NCBI GenBank assembly: GCA_050744165.1
Contig: JBOGGN010000066.1
Coordinates: 1-18,581 of the forward strand
Direction: 5' to 3'
Length of the DNA stretch: 18,581 bases
DNA from: JBOGGN01 sp050744165
GTDB taxonomy: Bacteria > Actinomycetota > Acidimicrobiia > Acidimicrobiales > Palsa-688
Shown here: one piece after another, positions 1-7,806 of the stretch
How positions within the stretch are numbered: position 1 is the first letter of the stretch
Layout: each line of letters begins with the position of its first letter
Made by a program: the position numbers and the translations under genes
Notes under the pieces: generated by a model
What the model saw: only the letters and a program-made list of their open reading frames with translations
What the model was told of the DNA's origin: nothing
The model's database searches: none

Positions 1-1060
1 CCGCCACGATGCGCTTCCATCCCCCGGCTCGGGCTGCCGCCAACGCCGCCCGAACCTCGCTTGGGAGGTGGGCGTAGTCGTCGACAAAGGTGATCCCGGC
101 TCTCTCACCACGAAACTCATAGCGCCGGGCCACTCCGCCGTAGCGGGCCAGAGCGCGCCGCACTGCCTCGACGTCGGCGCCGATCAACTTGGCGGCCACC
201 AGGGCACCGCAGGCGTTTCGGACGTTGTGGACGCCCGGCACCACCAACTGAAAGTGGCCCAAGCTGGTGCTGCCATGGACGACCTCGAAGCGACTGCTGC
301 TGCGGCCCGTGGACACCTCGACCGTCCGGTACTCGGCCTCCTTCTCGGTGCCGTAGGTGATCGCCCCGACCACCCGGCCCATCCGGGCGGCGACGGGGTC
401 GTCGGAGCACACCACGGCGGTGACCGCCGTCGCTAGGAAGGTCTCGAACGCCGCTTCCATCTCAGTGACGCCGCCGTAGTAATCCAGGTGGTCCGGCTCC
501 ACGTTGGTGACCAGACCGATCTGGGGCCCCAAGGACAGGAATGTCCCGTCGCTCTCGTCGGCCTCCACAACCAGCCAGGCGCCGTTCCCCCAGGCCGCCC
601 CCGATCCGACCTCGTTGATGTCGCCTCCGATGATGAACGACGGCCGGAGCCCGGCTTCTACCAGCATCAGCGCCAGCATCGAGGCGGTGGTGGTCTTCCC
701 GTGCGTCCCCGCCACCGCCACCGATTCCCGAGTGGCAGCGATGGCCGCCAGCACCTCGGCGCGGCGGAGGACCGGGATGCCCCTGCGTTGGGCCTCTCGC
801 ACCTCCAGGTTGTTCGCAGGAATGGCGGTCGAGATGGCCACCACGTCGACGCCGTCCAGGTGGGACGGGTCGTGGCCGACCTGGGCGTCGACTCCGAGGG
901 CGCCCAACCGCTCCAACTCGATCGTGGCCTTCAGATCGCTGCCGCTTACGTGCTGGCCCATCGAGGCGAGGACGGTGGCGACGGCGCTCATGCCCACCCC
1001 GCCGACGCCGACGACGTGGATGCGGTGCGGCCGGGTGAGGTCGAGCGGCGCGTCGCTCAC
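1..1060 (-). CDS. murC: UDP-N-acetylmuramate--L-alanine ligase MurC (partial, C-terminus beyond left edge)
   Basis: MurC adds L-alanine to UDP-MurNAc using ATP, the first amino-acid step of the peptidoglycan stem peptide, in the cytoplasm. The window holds the first 353 residues of a family usually 450-500 long. A glycine-rich nucleotide-binding start (VVGVGGVGMSA, about 15-25) is followed by the P-loop GTHGKTTT (about 118-125), EADESDGTF (about 166-174), NVEPDHLDYYG, GVHNVRNA and DDYAHLPSE near the left edge. The order and wording fit MurC: the His in the P-loop and the EADESD box separate it from MurD, MurE and MurF. The GTG start at 1060 overlaps the murG stop as GTGA, which suggests translational coupling. 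It is the last dcw gene visible; ftsQ and ftsZ would be expected further left, but this cannot be seen. Confidence 0.96.
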   Translation of the reverse strand, partial: MSDAPLDLTRPHRIHVVGVGGVGMSAVATVLASMGQHVSGSDLKATIELERLGALGVDAQVGHDPSHLDGVDVVAISTAIPANNLEVREAQRRGIPVLRRAEVLAAIAATRESVAVAGTHGKTTTASMLALMLVEAGLRPSFIIGGDINEVGSGAAWGNGAWLVVEADESDGTFLSLGPQIGLVTNVEPDHLDYYGGVTEMEAAFETFLATAVTAVVCSDDPVAARMGRVVGAITYGTEKEAEYRTVEVSTGRSSSRFEVVHGSTSLGHFQLVVPGVHNVRNACGALVAAKLIGADVEAVRRALARYGGVARRYEFRGERAGITFVDDYAHLPSEVRAALAAARAGGWKRIVA

Positions 1061-2220
1061 GACCGGCTGACCCGCTCCACCAGCGCCGCTACCTCGGCCG
1101 CAGCCTCGGGATGCGCGGCTGACGCGGCGCCCCGGGTCATGGCGTCGCGGACCGCCTGCGGCATCAGCTCGTCCAGTTCCCGGGCCAGACGTTCCGCAGT
1201 GGCGTCGGCATCGGCGACGACGCGCGCTGCGCCGGCGTCGGCCAGGGCCCGGGCGTTGGCCGTCTGGTGGTCGTTCGGGGCACCCGGCAGGGGCACCAGC
1301 ACCGAGGGGAGCCCGACCACCGCCAGCTCGGCCACCGTCGAGGCGCCGGCCCGGCACAGCGCCACGTCAGCCGCGGCATACGCCTGGTCCATACGGTCCT
1401 CGTACCGCACTTGGCGGTACAGCAAGCCTCCGTCGACCGGCTCGAACGGCTGCTCCTGAAGCTGGTCCCAGTCCCGGGTCCCTACCACGTGGTAGATGGC
1501 GATGCCGGACCGCGACCGCCAGCGGTCGGCGAGGCCCCGCACGGCCAGGTTGATCGTCCGGGCGCCGAGCGACCCCCCGAAGGCAAGGACGACCGTGTCG
1601 CCTGCCGGTAGCCCGAGCTCCCGCCGGGCCGCCTCGACGCCGGCCGGACCCCGATCGACGGCCAGCACCTCGGGCCGCACCGGGTTGCCAGTGAGCACCT
1701 CTCGGGGCAAGCCGGTGCCGGGGAACGACACCGCCGCCGCCCGGGCCACCCGGGCCGCGACCCGGTTGGCCGCACCGGGCGCCGCGTTCTGCTCGGCCAC
1801 CACCATTGGCACGCGCAGCAGGGCGGCACCGAGAACCCCGGGAAAGCTGGCATAGCCGCCCACCGACACGATCACCGCCGGCCGCTGCCGAGCGACGAGC
1901 ACCAGACCGCGCCATGCGGCGGCGGCCAGGCCGGCGGCAGCGCCGACGTTTGCCAGGCTGAGGCGGCGTTGCAGGCCCCGGCCGGGGAGAAGCGTGACCT
2001 GGAAGCCGGCTTCGGGAACCAGCCGCCCCTCCACACCGCGCCGGGCCCCGAGGAAGCGGATCGTCTCCGCCGAGTGGCCTTGAGCGACCAGCGCCTTGGC
2101 AATGGCGATGGCGGGCAGCACGTGGCCCGCGGTCCCACCCCCACAGATCAGAGCCCAGGTTCGCGTTGGCGCCGGATGGCGCGATTCGTCCGGCGGTGCC
2201 GTCGAGGCGGCGACCGTCAC
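1057..2220 (-). CDS. murG: UDP-GlcNAc:lipid I N-acetylglucosaminyltransferase MurG
   Basis: MurG transfers GlcNAc from UDP-GlcNAc to lipid I to form lipid II on the inner face of the membrane. The 387-residue product has the two-Rossmann GT-B layout. The N-terminal loop GGGTAGHVLPA lies near residues 27-37, followed by a VSVGGYASFPG segment, EQNAAPGAANR (acceptor side) and GGSLGARTIN. The C-terminal UDP-GlcNAc site is seen in CRAGASTVAELAVVGLPS and PLPGAPNDHQTANA. About 20 residues before the first strand are a dispensable-looking leader, but the GTG start at 2220 overlaps the ftsW stop as GTGA, which favours it over internal starts. The gene ends with the GTGA overlap into murC. Family length is normal (about 360-390). 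Confidence 0.96.
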   Translation of the reverse strand: MTVAASTAPPDESRHPAPTRTWALICGGGTAGHVLPAIAIAKALVAQGHSAETIRFLGARRGVEGRLVPEAGFQVTLLPGRGLQRRLSLANVGAAAGLAAAAWRGLVLVARQRPAVIVSVGGYASFPGVLGAALLRVPMVVAEQNAAPGAANRVAARVARAAAVSFPGTGLPREVLTGNPVRPEVLAVDRGPAGVEAARRELGLPAGDTVVLAFGGSLGARTINLAVRGLADRWRSRSGIAIYHVVGTRDWDQLQEQPFEPVDGGLLYRQVRYEDRMDQAYAAADVALCRAGASTVAELAVVGLPSVLVPLPGAPNDHQTANARALADAGAARVVADADATAERLARELDELMPQAVRDAMTRGAASAAHPEAAAEVAALVERVSRS

Positions 2221-3782
2221 CGCCGCGTGCTGGTCAGGCGCCGTTCTGGTTCCCGGGGACGAAGTGACCGTATCGGCGCCAGATCACCCTCCCCGGGCCG
2301 CCGGGAATCACCCCGCCGCCGGGAATCACCCCGCCGCCCGGAATCACCCCGCCGCCCGGAATCATCCCGCCGCCCGGAATCATCCCGCCGCCCGGAATCA
2401 CGGCGCCCCCCGTTCCCAGGCCGGGGCCGGTCCGCACCTCGAGGCCCGCCACTGCGGGAGGCGGTACGGATCGGCCGGACCGGAGCCAGGCCGCCGACAC
2501 CGCCATGCCCATCCGGCCCCTCGGCGGCGTGCCCATGCCCGCGCCCGTGACCGCGACCAGCCGCAGGCTCAGTGGCCAACCCGGCACCAGCCGAGTCCGC
2601 AGCGGTGACCGTACGCGATGCCAATCCGCTCTGCTTGGCCACGTTGCAGCACATCCCGACGGCGCCCATTGCGATGATCAACGACGACCCACCGTAGGAC
2701 ACGAACGGCAACGGTACCCCGGTCACCGGGAGCAGCCCAACCACCGCACCGATGTTGACCACCGCCTGGCCCACTAACCAGGCCGTCGTCCCGGCCACCA
2801 GGATGGCGCCGAAACGGTCCTTGGCCCGGCACGCGATCCGAATCCCCACCACCGCCAGGGCCAGGAACAACCCTGCGATCGCGAGGCTCCCGAGCAGGCC
2901 CGTCTCCTCGCCGATGATGGCGTAGATGAAGTCGGTGTACTGGTTGGGCAGGTACCCGGTCGAGGCAGGGCTGGCTCCGAGCCCCATCCCCAACAGGTGA
3001 CCCGAACCCAATGCCACCAGGCTCTGGGCCGACTGGTAACCGGCGGTGTTCGCCTTGGCGAAGGGGTGAAGGAAGGCGGTCATGCGCTGCCAGCGGTACG
3101 GCGACCAGCGGGCGGCCACGAAGGCCGCCATGCCGCCGGCCATCGAGAAGCAAGCCAGAGGCCGCAACGGCGAACCGGCCACGAACAACGCAGCGAGCAC
3201 AATGCAGCCCAGGATGACGGTGGTCCCCATGTCGGGCTGGGCCATGATCAGCACTGCGAGCGCCCCGAAGGCAACCAGGACGGGGGTCATGCTGTATCGC
3301 CAGTCGCGGGCTCGATCGGCCCGGCGGTCCAGCACGTCGGCGGCGAAGAGGACCAAGGCCAGCTTCGCTAACTCCGACGGCTGCACCCGGATCATGGAGC
3401 CGAGCCCGATCCAACGGGCCGAGCCGCCTCCGGCAACACCGAACTGAGGCATCAACACCACCAGCAGTAGCAACAGGGACACCGCCATGCTGAGCTTGCC
3501 GAGCGGGCGCCACCGGTGGTAGTCGACCCGGTAGGTCACGAAGAACGCCACGCCCCCGACTCCGAGCCACATGGCCTGGCGCAGGAAGTAGTACCAAGGC
3601 GAGCCGTACTGCTTGATGCTCAATACCGACGAGGCGGACAGGACCATGACCAGCCCGATAAGGCACAGCACGGTCATCAGAGCCGCCAGCACCAGCCGGC
3701 AGTCCGACCCCGCCCGCCGGCCCTCGCCAGCCCGCAGTCGGTCGACCTCGGCCAAATGGGTGGCGTCCCGCAGATCGATCAC
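2217..3782 (-). CDS. ftsW: SEDS peptidoglycan polymerase FtsW with repeat-containing C-terminal tail
   Basis: FtsW is the multi-pass SEDS glycosyltransferase that polymerises lipid II at the septum with its partner FtsI. With the GTG start at 3782 the product has 521 residues. Residues about 30-380 contain the membrane core, with RVQPSELAKLALVLFA (132-147), YRWQRMTAFLHPF (229-241), YTDFIYAIIGEETG (282-295, which includes the conserved Asp matching the catalytic residue of the family) and PFVSYGGSSLI (359-369). Residues about 395-521 form a soluble Gly/His- then Arg/Asp-rich tail with six-residue repeats. I prefer FtsW to RodA because of the dcw position. The frame is open further upstream, but GTG 3782 overlaps the murD stop as GTGA and has a good ribosome-binding sequence, AGGAG, at 3793-3789. 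Confidence 0.95.
   Translation of the reverse strand: MIDLRDATHLAEVDRLRAGEGRRAGSDCRLVLAALMTVLCLIGLVMVLSASSVLSIKQYGSPWYYFLRQAMWLGVGGVAFFVTYRVDYHRWRPLGKLSMAVSLLLLLVVLMPQFGVAGGGSARWIGLGSMIRVQPSELAKLALVLFAADVLDRRADRARDWRYSMTPVLVAFGALAVLIMAQPDMGTTVILGCIVLAALFVAGSPLRPLACFSMAGGMAAFVAARWSPYRWQRMTAFLHPFAKANTAGYQSAQSLVALGSGHLLGMGLGASPASTGYLPNQYTDFIYAIIGEETGLLGSLAIAGLFLALAVVGIRIACRAKDRFGAILVAGTTAWLVGQAVVNIGAVVGLLPVTGVPLPFVSYGGSSLIIAMGAVGMCCNVAKQSGLASRTVTAADSAGAGLATEPAAGRGHGRGHGHAAEGPDGHGGVGGLAPVRPIRTASRSGGPRGADRPRPGNGGRRDSGRRDDSGRRDDSGRRGDSGRRGDSRRRGDSRRPGEGDLAPIRSLRPREPERRLTSTRR
2299..2406 (-). repeat. 18-bp tandem repeat inside the ftsW tail (about six copies)
   Basis: On the + strand the core (C/G)GGAATCA recurs at 2303, 2321, 2339, 2357, 2375 and 2393, exactly 18 bases apart, with an intervening CCCGCCGC-type spacer. 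Read on the minus strand it codes a six-residue unit of the form GRR(D/G)DS near FtsW residues 460-495. The unit is a multiple of three, so gain or loss of copies keeps the frame. Confidence 0.93.
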
Positions 3783-5263
3783 ACCCCGCTCCTCTCTTCT
3801 CCTTGACGGTCTTCTAAGTGCCGGTCTTCTAAGTGACGGTCTTCTAAGTGCCGGTCTTCTAAGTGCCGGTCTTCCAAGTGCCGGTCTTTCTCTGCTCGAG
3901 CCGCCGCCAGGGCCGCGAAGTCGTCGCCCCGCTGCGCATAGCTCCGGTACCAGTCGAAGGAGGCACAACCCGGCGACAGCAGCACGGAATCGCCAGCCAG
4001 CGCCGCCCGGCCGGCGGCGGCCACCGCCTCGGCCATCGATCGCGCTTTGATGACCCGAACCCGGCCCGCGAAGGCGGCTTCGAGTTCCGGGGCCGCCTCA
4101 CCGATGGCCACCACCGCCCGCACCGGAGGAACGGCGCGAGCCAACACTCCGAGGTCGAGGCCCTTGTTGTGGCCGCCGGCGATCAACACCACGGAGTCGA
4201 AGCCGGCCACCGCCGCCAGCACTGACGCCGGGGTGGTCGCCTTCGAGTCGTCATACCAGCGGACGCCGCCCCCCTCCGCCACCAGCGACACCCGGTGGGG
4301 CAGGTTCTCGAACTGTAGGAGGGCGGCGCGGCACCCCTCTGGCGACGCGCCCGCGGCCAGGGCGGTGGCCGACGCGGCCAGGGCGTTCTCGACGTCGAAG
4401 GGCAGCGACCGCCGCAGCTCGTGGGCCGCCACCAGCTCCAAGCCGTCCGGCCCCCGCAGCATCCCCTTCCCGTCGACGAAGAAGTCGCCAGGGACACCGG
4501 TACCCGCAGCGAAGGTCACCCGGGTCACGCCAGGGTCGAGCTTGTGCTCCGGAGAAGCAGCGGCAGCGACAACACCGGGGTCGGACGCGTTGAGGACCGC
4601 AACGTCGCCCGCCCGTTGGGCGGCCCAGATCCGGGCCTTGGCGGCGGCGTAGTGGGCCATCGTCGGGTGCCAGTCGAGGTGGTCCTCGGCCAGGTTGAGC
4701 CAGCAGCTGACCGAGGGGTGGAACTCCTCAGTGAACTGCAGCTGGAACGACGACACCTCGACCACCAGCACCTCGACATCGAGGCCGGCGGCGTCGACGA
4801 AGGGAAGTCCGATGTTGCCGGCGGCCGCCGCCGTGCGGCCCGAGGCCACCAGCATGGCAGCCACCAGGCTGACCACGGTGGTCTTGCCGTTGGTGCCCGT
4901 GACCGCGACCAGCGCCGGGCGCCGACCGCCGAGCCCGCCGCCCCGGGCCGCCAGCCGCTCCCATCCCAGTTCCAGTTCCGAATGGACCGGCACGCCCGAC
5001 TCTGCCGCCAGCCGGTAGACGGCGTGCCCCGGCGGGATGCCGGGGCTCGGAACCACCAGCCGGCACTCCGCCACCGCCGCCTCCAACATGGCCTCGTCGG
5101 GCCGGCCGAGGAACCGGGCCCCGATCGCGGCCGCGGCGTCGACCCGCTCCTGCGTGGGGTCGTCCTCGGCAATGACGACCTCGTCCCCCCGCTCCCGCAA
5201 GTAACGAGCCACCGAAAGCCCCGTCACCCGGAATCCGACCACCAGCACCGGCGCGGCGCTCAC
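3779..5263 (-). CDS. murD: UDP-N-acetylmuramoyl-L-alanine--D-glutamate ligase MurD
   Basis: MurD adds D-glutamate to UDP-MurNAc-L-Ala in the cytoplasm. The product has 494 residues. An N-terminal Rossmann domain (VLVVGFRVTGLSVARYL, 6-22) contains PSPGIPPGH (72-80). The ATP loop VTGTNGKTT lies at 121-129, followed by NLAEDHLDWH and the C-terminal ligase domain with WYDDSKATTPAS, IAGGHNKGLDL and LLSPGCASFDWYRSYAQRGDDF, all diagnostic of MurD. The tail at about 460-494 is unusual: five DRHLE pentapeptides, then a short charged end. The GTG start at 5263 overlaps the mraY stop as GTGA. A much longer open frame upstream in the same phase only shadows mraY. The gene ends with a GTGA overlap into ftsW. 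Confidence 0.96.
   Translation of the reverse strand: MSAAPVLVVGFRVTGLSVARYLRERGDEVVIAEDDPTQERVDAAAAIGARFLGRPDEAMLEAAVAECRLVVPSPGIPPGHAVYRLAAESGVPVHSELELGWERLAARGGGLGGRRPALVAVTGTNGKTTVVSLVAAMLVASGRTAAAAGNIGLPFVDAAGLDVEVLVVEVSSFQLQFTEEFHPSVSCWLNLAEDHLDWHPTMAHYAAAKARIWAAQRAGDVAVLNASDPGVVAAAASPEHKLDPGVTRVTFAAGTGVPGDFFVDGKGMLRGPDGLELVAAHELRRSLPFDVENALAASATALAAGASPEGCRAALLQFENLPHRVSLVAEGGGVRWYDDSKATTPASVLAAVAGFDSVVLIAGGHNKGLDLGVLARAVPPVRAVVAIGEAAPELEAAFAGRVRVIKARSMAEAVAAAGRAALAGDSVLLSPGCASFDWYRSYAQRGDDFAALAAARAEKDRHLEDRHLEDRHLEDRHLEDRHLEDRQGEERSGV
3811..3885 (-). repeat. 15-bp tandem repeat (five copies) coding DRHLE in the murD tail
   Basis: On the + strand the unit CTTCTAAGTGCCGGT occurs at 3811, 3826, 3841, 3856 and 3871 with one base change in two copies (A for C in the second, C for T in the last). 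A partial copy may precede it. On the minus strand it codes DRHLE five times. Four copies use the leucine codon TTA, the rightmost uses TTG. Confidence 0.96.
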
Positions 5264-6294
5264 CCCTTGCCCCCATGCGCCAGGAAGTCGGTATAGAACA
5301 GCCCCAAGGCGACCGCGGTGGACATTCCCGCCAGGATCCAGAACCGCACGATAACGGTGGTCTCCGGCCAGCCCAGCAGTTCGAAGTGGTGGTGGATGGG
5401 CGCCATGCGGAAGATCCGCCGGTGGAACACGCGGTAGCTGAACACCTGGATGATCACCGAGAGCGTCTCGATCACGAACAGGCCGCCGATGATCGGCAGC
5501 AGCAGGTCGACGTTCTGCAGCAACGCCAAGCAGGCCAGAGCGGCCCCCAGCCCGAGGGACCCGGTGTCGCCCATGAAGATGTCGGCCGGCGCCGCGTTCC
5601 ACCACAGGAAGCCGGCGCAGGCGCCGAGCATGGCGGCCGCCACCACCGCCTCGTCCAACGACGCTGGGTTGTGGTAAATGCTCAGGTGCTTGAACTGGTA
5701 AAAGCCGATCACGGTAAAGGCGGCGAAGCCGAACGCCGACGAACCGGCCGCCAGGCCGTCGAGGCCGTCGGTGAGGTTGACGGCGTTGGTGCAGCCCATG
5801 AAGACCAAGACCGCGAACAGGATCCACCCGATGTGGCCCAAGCTCAGATGGATGGGTCTGGCGCTGGTGTACGACAGGTGGGTGTCGACCTTGAGCCAGT
5901 AGACACAGGCGACGGCGAAGGCGAGGCCGATCAGCAGCTGCCCACCCGCCTTGGCCCGTTTGTTGAGGCCCAAGCTGCGCTGGCGGGTGATCTTGATCCA
6001 GTCGTCGGAGAAGCCGATCAGGGCCGCCCCGCCGATGGCGAGCATGGCGAGGAGGGCCCGCTCGGTGAACACCGACTTCGGGTTGGCATGCGCCGCCAGG
6101 TAGCCGAGGAGCGCCGCGACCATGATGGCCAGGCCCCCCATGGTCGGCGTCCCGGCCTTGGTGAAGTGTCCCTGAGGGCCGTCCTGGCGGATCTGCTGGC
6201 CGATGTGGTGGGTCCGCAGCCACCGGATCAGGAGCGGCGTGAGCAGAATGGCGACCAGCATCGCCGTGCCCGACGCCAGCAGGAGCTCGGTCAC
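5260..6294 (-). CDS. mraY: Phospho-N-acetylmuramoyl-pentapeptide transferase MraY
   Basis: MraY is the integral membrane enzyme that transfers phospho-MurNAc-pentapeptide to undecaprenyl phosphate, giving lipid I. The 344-residue product has about ten hydrophobic segments. Family motifs are complete: GTPTMGG (48-54), SDDW (96-99, Mg-binding aspartates), NAVNLTDGLDGLA (170-182), FMGDTGSLGLG (240-250) and the APIHHHFELLGWPE loop (298-311). The GTG start at 6294 overlaps the murE stop as GTGA, and the end overlaps the murD start in the same way. In most bacteria murF would stand directly upstream. Here murE takes that place. Confidence 0.97.
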   Translation of the reverse strand: MTELLLASGTAMLVAILLTPLLIRWLRTHHIGQQIRQDGPQGHFTKAGTPTMGGLAIMVAALLGYLAAHANPKSVFTERALLAMLAIGGAALIGFSDDWIKITRQRSLGLNKRAKAGGQLLIGLAFAVACVYWLKVDTHLSYTSARPIHLSLGHIGWILFAVLVFMGCTNAVNLTDGLDGLAAGSSAFGFAAFTVIGFYQFKHLSIYHNPASLDEAVVAAAMLGACAGFLWWNAAPADIFMGDTGSLGLGAALACLALLQNVDLLLPIIGGLFVIETLSVIIQVFSYRVFHRRIFRMAPIHHHFELLGWPETTVIVRFWILAGMSTAVALGLFYTDFLAHGGKG

Positions 6295-7796
6295 GAGCCT
6301 TCCACCGTCCAGCCAAGGCGTCCGAGCGCCCCGCGGGTCACCTCGGCGTCGTCGAACGGTCGCCGCTCGCCCCCGACTTCTTGGACCGCTTCGTGGCCCT
6401 TGCCCGCCACCAGCACCACGTCGCCCGGCCGGGCCGCGGCCAGCGCCTGCTCGATGGCGGTCGCCCGGTCGGCCTCGACGCAGAGCTCGCCCCGGCCGTT
6501 GGCTCCCGCCGCCACCTGCTCGATGATGGCCCCCGGGTCCTCGCTACGGGGATTGTCGGAGGTGAGCACCGCCAGATCGGCCCGCGCCGTGGCAACGGCC
6601 CCCATCAGCGGCCGCTTCTCGCGGTCCCGGTCACCGCCGGCCCCGAAGACCACGATGACCCGCCCGTCAGTCAGCTCCCGAGCCGCCTCCAGCGCCGCCG
6701 CCAGGCCGTCGGGGGTATGCGCGTAATCGACCAGCACGGTAAACGGCTGGCCGGCCCACACGGCCTCGAAACGGCCCCGCACGGATTCGACCGCTTCCAG
6801 CCCGGCGCCGATACACGCCCGGTCGATGCCCAGCGCCTCCGCCGTCGTGGCCGCAGCCAGGGCGTTGGCCACGTTGAACCGCCCGCCCAACCGCAGCCGC
6901 ACCGCAACCCCCCGCCACTCGAAGCGGCTGCCCTCCGGGGTCAGAGTGAGGTGGTCGAGTTCCCGGATGGAAAAGGGCCGAACCTCGCCATTCCCGTCCC
7001 CCGGAGCCAAACCGGCGCCGATCCGGGCCAGGAGACGCTGCCCCCAGGGATCGTCCTCATTGACCACCGCCATCCTCGCCCGCCCCGGCCGAAACAACAT
7101 CGCCTTGGCCTCGAAGTACTCCTCCATCGTGCCGTGATAGTCGAGGTGGTCCTGGGTGAGGTTGGTGAACACGGCGGCTGCGAAGGCGATGGCATCCACC
7201 CGGTGCTGGACCAGGGCGTGGGACGAGACCTCCATGGCCACCGCTTGTATACCCTCGGCTCGAAGCGCCGCCAGGCTGCGCTGCAGGGCGGGCGACTCAG
7301 GGGTGGTCCGGGCACCCGAGAGGGTCCCGATGGTGGCGGCCGCCTGGCCCGAGTGGCGGAAGATCGACTCCAGCAGGTGGGCGGTAGTGGTCTTGCCGTT
7401 GGTGCCGGTCACCCCGACGACCGTCATCGACTCCGAGGGTCGCCCCAGAAGCTCCGCGGCCACCGGCGCCGCGGCCAACCGGACGTCGTCGACCACGACC
7501 TGGGGCACTGTCACCTCGAGCGGCCGCTGGCACAAGAGAGCCACCGCCCCCTTCCGCACCGCCGTCCCGGCGAAGTCGTGACCGTCGAAATGGCGGCCCG
7601 CGATGCAACAAAACAGTGTCCCCGCGGCCACGGCCTCTGAGTCCATCGTGATCCCGGTGACCTCGGCTGCCGCCAGATCACCGACAACCTGGCGCACCGT
7701 CACCTCGGTTCCGGCCTCATGGCCCGAGGGCCCAGGACCAGTGACTTGGCGCCCGTCGCGACCCAGCGTCGCCGCCACGAGGGCGTCGAGCCGCAA
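6291..7796 (-). CDS. murE: UDP-N-acetylmuramoyl-L-alanyl-D-glutamate--2,6-diaminopimelate ligase MurE
   Basis: MurE adds the third residue of the stem peptide in the cytoplasm. The 501-residue product shows the P-loop VTGTNGKTTT (129-138), SSHAL (191-195), NLTQDHLDYHGTMEEYFEAK with the lysine (about 231) that is carbamylated in the family, VDYAHTPDG (356-364), and DNPRSEDP (414-421). The DNPR box selects meso-diaminopimelate rather than lysine, so the wall is inferred to be of the DAP type. I chose the TTG start at 7796. It lies 10 bases after the ftsI stop and has GAGG about eight bases upstream; no ATG or GTG is better placed. The protein ends with a GTGA overlap into mraY. Confidence 0.95.
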   Translation of the reverse strand: MRLDALVAATLGRDGRQVTGPGPSGHEAGTEVTVRQVVGDLAAAEVTGITMDSEAVAAGTLFCCIAGRHFDGHDFAGTAVRKGAVALLCQRPLEVTVPQVVVDDVRLAAAPVAAELLGRPSESMTVVGVTGTNGKTTTAHLLESIFRHSGQAAATIGTLSGARTTPESPALQRSLAALRAEGIQAVAMEVSSHALVQHRVDAIAFAAAVFTNLTQDHLDYHGTMEEYFEAKAMLFRPGRARMAVVNEDDPWGQRLLARIGAGLAPGDGNGEVRPFSIRELDHLTLTPEGSRFEWRGVAVRLRLGGRFNVANALAAATTAEALGIDRACIGAGLEAVESVRGRFEAVWAGQPFTVLVDYAHTPDGLAAALEAARELTDGRVIVVFGAGGDRDREKRPLMGAVATARADLAVLTSDNPRSEDPGAIIEQVAAGANGRGELCVEADRATAIEQALAAARPGDVVLVAGKGHEAVQEVGGERRPFDDAEVTRGALGRLGWTVEGS

Positions 7797-7806
7797 CGCC
7801 GGGCCC

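Noticed and set aside
1990..2220. MurG loop GGGTAGH instead of GGGTGGH as an unusual substitution
   Set aside because: As I recall, Mycobacterium MurG also has GGGTAGH, so it is normal for actinobacteria.
2299..3885. Tandem repeats in ftsW and murD as a CRISPR array or intergenic repeat element
   Set aside because: Units of 15 and 18 bases have no unique spacers, lie inside coding sequence and keep the reading frame.
5264..6316. Upstream extension of the murD frame across mraY
   Set aside because: Its translation is Arg/Pro/His-rich noise opposite the well-supported MraY frame; MurD homology begins at GTG 5263.
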